Assembly (NCBI RefSeq): GCF_004365875.1
Contig: NZ_SODF01000002.1
Location: 744,001 to 808,000, forward strand
From: Kribbella kalugense
GTDB taxonomy: Bacteria > Actinomycetota > Actinomycetes > Propionibacteriales > Kribbellaceae
DNA: 64,000 nucleotides
Direction: 5' to 3'
This document shows, one piece after another, positions 61,082 through 64,000 of this stretch. A model generated the notes under the pieces. The model was not told where the DNA came from. It worked only from the letters and a program-made list of their open reading frames with translations, and did not search any database. The stretch's first letter is position 1, and each line of letters opens with the position of its first letter. The position numbers and the translations under genes are program-made.

Positions 61082-62388
61082 GGGGTCACCGCCGCAATCG
61101 AGGAAGCCAGTCCGGTCGAGACGTCCATCGTCAAATGATTGCCGTCGACAACTACCTGTTTGCCTGAGACAACCACATCGGCCACATCCGCAGCGGAGAC
61201 AGCGAATACGGCCGTCTCCACAGTCCCTCCGGTCCCCGCCGTACGCACGCTGTCGAGCCGGAGCGCGACCAGGTCCGCGCGAGCACCCACCTCGATCACC
61301 CCCGCATCCTCGAAACCGATCGACCGATGACCGTCGGCGGTCGCCGCCTTGAGCAGCTCGGCCGCCGACCAGTGGCCGCGTTCCTGGGACGCAAGACGCT
61401 CGTCCAACTCGACGGCTCGCATCTCCTCGAACAGATCAATCACCGCGTGACTGTCAGAGCCGAGCGTCAGCGCCGAGCCCGCGTCGCGCAGCTGGACGGA
61501 CGGGCCGATACCGTCGGCGAGATCGCGTTCGGTGGTCGGGCAGAAGCACGAGTACGTCGCCGAGCTGCCGAGCAGCCGCACGTCGACCGCGGTCAGGTGC
61601 GTGGCGTGGACAGCGCTCGTTCGGCCGCTGAGGAAGCCGGCCTCGTCGAGTACCTGGGCCGGGGTCCGGCCGTACGCCTCGAGGCAGGCCGCGTTCTCGG
61701 CAACCTGCTCGGACAGGTGGATATGCAGCGGTACGTCGGGAAACGCCGAGGCGACCGCACCGAGTTGATCCTGCGGAACGCCCCGGACCGAGTGGGCGGC
61801 GGCGCCGATCACGACGTCATCGCCGCCGGTCAGCTGGCTCACGCGGGATGCCCAGGCGGTGGCGTCGCCGTCGCTGAAGCGTTGCTGAACCTCGTTGAGC
61901 GGCTGGTCGATCCCGCCGGCGAGGTAGCAAGTGTCGAGCAGAGTGATCCGGATGCCGACGTCGCGGGCGGCTGCGATCAGGGCCAAGCCCATTGCGTTGG
62001 GGTCGTCGTAGCGGTGGCCGCCTGGCGCGTGGTGGAGGTAGTGGAATTCCCCGACGGCGGTGATGCCGGCGAGCAGCATCTCGCCGTACACGGCTTTGGC
62101 GAGGTCGTAGTACGTGTCGGGAGTGAGCGCGGCGGCGACGGCGTACATCTGGTCGCGCCAGGTCCAGAAGGTGCCGCGCTCGGTCTGCGTGCGGCCGCGG
62201 AGCGCGCGGTGGAAGGCGTGACTGTGGCAGTTCGCGAGGCCGGGGATGACGAGGCCGTTGAGGATCTGGGCGTCGCCTGGCTCGGCATCGGGCGCGACGG
62301 AGGTGAAGCGGCCGTCAGCCGTCGACACCAGGACGCCGTGAGCGATGCCGGTGGGGAGGAGGGCGGTCGCGCACCAGTACGACGTCAC
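61078..62388 (-). CDS. hutF: Formimidoylglutamate deiminase
   Basis: The 436-residue protein matches HutF: metal-binding GLANCHSHAFHRALRGRTQ, WTWRDQMY, HYLHHAPGG, AAHSVRGVP, HIHLSEQ, VHATHLTAVD and GSDSHAVIDLFEEMRAVELDERL (in part). It removes ammonia from N-formimino-L-glutamate to give N-formyl-L-glutamate, which must then be deformylated. It overlaps both neighbours by four bases, so hutI, hutF and the M20 gene are translationally coupled. Confidence 0.93.
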   Translation of the reverse strand: MTSYWCATALLPTGIAHGVLVSTADGRFTSVAPDAEPGDAQILNGLVIPGLANCHSHAFHRALRGRTQTERGTFWTWRDQMYAVAAALTPDTYYDLAKAVYGEMLLAGITAVGEFHYLHHAPGGHRYDDPNAMGLALIAAARDVGIRITLLDTCYLAGGIDQPLNEVQQRFSDGDATAWASRVSQLTGGDDVVIGAAAHSVRGVPQDQLGAVASAFPDVPLHIHLSEQVAENAACLEAYGRTPAQVLDEAGFLSGRTSAVHATHLTAVDVRLLGSSATYSCFCPTTERDLADGIGPSVQLRDAGSALTLGSDSHAVIDLFEEMRAVELDERLASQERGHWSAAELLKAATADGHRSIGFEDAGVIEVGARADLVALRLDSVRTAGTGGTVETAVFAVSAADVADVVVSGKQVVVDGNHLTMDVSTGLASSIAAVTP

Positions 62389-63623
62389 TGCGCGAGATCC
62401 TGGAGTACGGCGGTCAGCGCGTCGACGCCGGCGAGGCAGTCGTCCATTTCGGCGTACTCAGCGGGTGAATGGGAGATGCCGGTCGGGTTGCGGACGAAGA
62501 GCATCGCGGTCGGGATGCCGGCGGCCGAGAACACGCCGGCGTCGTGACCCGCGCCGGTCGGGAGGACCGGGGCGCCGTCGAGGACGTTGACCAGGCGGTT
62601 GCGGAGGCCGGCGGGGAAGTCCACGATCGGGGAGACGGACTCTGGGGTTACCTCGAGCGTTGTGCCGTCGCGTTCGGCGCGTTCGGTGGCTTGCTTGGTG
62701 ATTGCCGCGAGCAACAGTTGCAGGACGTCGTCGGTGGCGGCTCGGGCGTCGAGCCAGGCGGTCACCTGGGACGGTACGGCGTTGGTGCCGTTGGGTTCGA
62801 CGGAGAGGCGGCCGAAGGTTGCGCGGGCGCCGGCTAGGCGGGCCTGTTTGTTGGCGGCCAGGGCGGTCATGGCGTAGGTGAGCATCGGGTCGTGGCGGTC
62901 TTCCATCAGGGTCGTGCCTGCGTGGTTGGCCTCGCCTGTGAAGGTGAACCGGAACCGGCCGTGGGGCCAGATGGAGCTCGCGACGCCGACGGGCGCTGTC
63001 AATCCGCGACCTTGCTCGACGTGTAGCTCTACGAAGGTTCCCATTTTCTGCAGGAGCGGCGATGGGCCGACTCTCTCCGGGTCGATGCCCGCCTTCTCGA
63101 GCGCCTCGCCGAGACCGATCCCGGCGCGGTCCTTCAGTGCCAGCGCCTTCTCGGCTGAGAGCACGCCGGTCGCGATCCGGGAGCCCAAACACGGCATCCC
63201 GAAGCGCGAGCCTTCTTCTTCTACAAAAGCTCCGATCCCGATCGGCACCGACGGCGTGAACCCCTCCGCCCGCAACCGATCCACAGCCGCCAGGGCGCTG
63301 ACAACCCCCAACGGTCCATCAAAAGCCCCACCGTCAATGACGGAGTCCAGATGGCTCCCAGTCACAATGCCCGGGGTTGCAGAAGAGCCGGACGACGCGT
63401 CGGAGCGGGTGCTTGGTGCGCCACGCCCGTCCTCTGGGTCCCACCAGGCGATGAGGTTGCCTATGGAGTCTGACTCGACGGGCAAGCCGCGGGCGGCGCA
63501 CTGGTTTAGGAACCAGTGCGTCGCCTCGCGTTCGGTGGGGGTCCAGCCGCCTCGGGTGTAGCCGCCGGTTTCGGGGTGGCGGCCGATGGCGGACTGGTCG
63601 GCCCAGAGGGATTCGAAACTCAA
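62385..63623 (-). CDS. M20 family amidohydrolase (allantoate amidohydrolase-like) in the hut operon
   Basis: The 412-residue protein is a metal-dependent amidohydrolase of the AllC/HyuC (M20) group: GSHLDSVIDGGAFDGPLGV with metal His/Asp, EEEGSRFGMPCLGSR with the Glu pair, ELHVEQGRGL, and GAGHDAGVFSAAGIPTAMLFVRN. Group members hydrolyse N-carbamoyl or ureido bonds. Placed between a transporter gene and hutF, and with no HutG deformylase in view, it may act on N-formyl-L-glutamate; this is inference. The start is a TTG at 63623 that overlaps the stop of the binding-protein gene. Confidence 0.85.
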   Translation of the reverse strand: MSFESLWADQSAIGRHPETGGYTRGGWTPTEREATHWFLNQCAARGLPVESDSIGNLIAWWDPEDGRGAPSTRSDASSGSSATPGIVTGSHLDSVIDGGAFDGPLGVVSALAAVDRLRAEGFTPSVPIGIGAFVEEEGSRFGMPCLGSRIATGVLSAEKALALKDRAGIGLGEALEKAGIDPERVGPSPLLQKMGTFVELHVEQGRGLTAPVGVASSIWPHGRFRFTFTGEANHAGTTLMEDRHDPMLTYAMTALAANKQARLAGARATFGRLSVEPNGTNAVPSQVTAWLDARAATDDVLQLLLAAITKQATERAERDGTTLEVTPESVSPIVDFPAGLRNRLVNVLDGAPVLPTGAGHDAGVFSAAGIPTAMLFVRNPTGISHSPAEYAEMDDCLAGVDALTAVLQDLAQ

Positions 63624-64000
63624 GACAGCGGGTTCTTCGACAGCCAGTCCTTGGCGACCGCGTCCGCGCTCTCCTTGCCGACGTCGATCCGCTTGACCAG
63701 GTCGGTCAGCGCGTCCGTGGTCAGCTTGGCGTCGACCGCGTTCAGGGTGGCGGTGACGTCGTCGGACTTGTGGTCGGTCCGGATCAACGGAACGATGTTG
63801 TTCGGCGGCAGGATGTTCTCCGGGTCGTCCAGCTGGACCCAGCCCTTGTCCTTGATCACTGCCTGGGTGGTGAACAGGTCCGTCACCTGGATCTGGTTCG
63901 TCTCCAGCGCCTTGATGCTCAGCGGACCACCGGCGTCGAGCGTCTTGTACTCCTTGAAGTCGACGTCGTACTTCTCCTTCATGCCCTTCAGCCCGGCGGT
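63620..64000 (-). CDS. Glycine betaine/QAT-type ABC substrate-binding protein, C-terminal part (runs off right edge)
   Basis: The visible 126 residues (GLKGMKEKYDVDFKEYKTLDAGGPLSIKALETNQIQV in parts, then DLFTTQAVIKDKGWVQLDDPENILPPNNIVPLI) are the second lobe of an OpuC/ProX-type periplasmic-binding-like protein. The N-terminus with signal peptide lies beyond the window. Its stop overlaps the M20 gene start, so it belongs to the hut operon. Relatives in other bacteria (HutX-type) bind histidine or proline betaine, so it probably feeds histidine or urocanate into the pathway; the ligand is inference. Confidence 0.82.
   Translation of the reverse strand, partial: TAGLKGMKEKYDVDFKEYKTLDAGGPLSIKALETNQIQVTDLFTTQAVIKDKGWVQLDDPENILPPNNIVPLIRTDHKSDDVTATLNAVDAKLTTDALTDLVKRIDVGKESADAVAKDWLSKNPLS

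Overview
The window is chromosomal DNA of a high-GC actinobacterium. The evidence is about 70% GC, GC-rich third codon positions, many GTG starts, an HspR-controlled dnaK-grpE-dnaJ-hspR operon, a class II fructose-bisphosphate aldolase of the actinobacterial length, an AfsR/SARP regulator, an actinobacterial-style hut cluster and AbiEi/DUF559-type proteins. The gene set and codon style suggest Kribbella or a close relative (Propionibacteriales). That assignment is inference; no rRNA gene lies in the window. I see no rRNA, tRNA, CRISPR array, prophage, plasmid origin or transposase. No stretch longer than about 300 bases lacks a gene.

Layout. 1-9.8 kb: end of an MFS pump, a ComB-like phosphatase, DUF3151, an HNH nuclease, several GNAT acetyltransferases, a degenerate AbiEi-like protein, then fbaA with a GntR regulator and a divergent SIS-domain sugar-phosphate enzyme. 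9.8-14.4 kb: a catabolic unit with an IclR regulator divergent from maleylacetate reductase, hydroxyquinol 1,2-dioxygenase and a flavin phenol hydroxylase. Together they would take a phenol or resorcinol-like compound through hydroxyquinol and maleylacetate to 3-oxoadipate. A 163-bp MITE-like palindrome sits exactly at the 3' end of this operon. 14.5-25.4 kb: GH13, FUSC/MarR, TrmH-type methylase, DedA, a frameshifted SARP/AfsR regulator, the lemA group with pyrE, and a sortase. 25.5-30.4 kb: threonine catabolism (tdh-kbl), a lipoprotein, a winged-helix protein and an aldo/keto reductase. 30.5-43.3 kb: regulators with divergent targets (LysR, LysR, TetR/NmrA-like, MarR/MFS), SDR, HAD nucleotidase, a secreted GH87-like beta-helix enzyme, a DapC-like aminotransferase and two orphan proteins.

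43.4-57.7 kb: the protein-folding stress region. clpB and the dnaK operon both face left, and each promoter region carries HAIR operators for HspR, which is encoded at the end of the dnaK operon. Between them lie a TetR/carbonic anhydrase pair with a symmetric double operator, a second secreted beta-helix protein, a two-component system, and a GT87 mannosyltransferase-like protein. 57.8-64 kb: a GNAT, a phosphoribosyltransferase gene interrupted by a stop codon, an intact AbiEi/DUF559 gene bracketed by two copies of an 89-bp inverted repeat, and a leftward histidine-degradation operon (QAT-type ABC binding protein, M20 amidohydrolase, hutF, hutI) that continues past the right edge.

Most striking non-coding signals: a family of three 88-89 bp inverted-repeat elements with fixed spacing but unrelated centres; the 163-bp palindrome whose pairing is preserved through G-U wobble on one strand only; two tandem duplications that copy the stop codon of secreted-protein genes; overlapping mutually exclusive hairpins near 30.45 kb; and a recurring leaderless start signature (TANNNT, six or seven bases, then the start codon).
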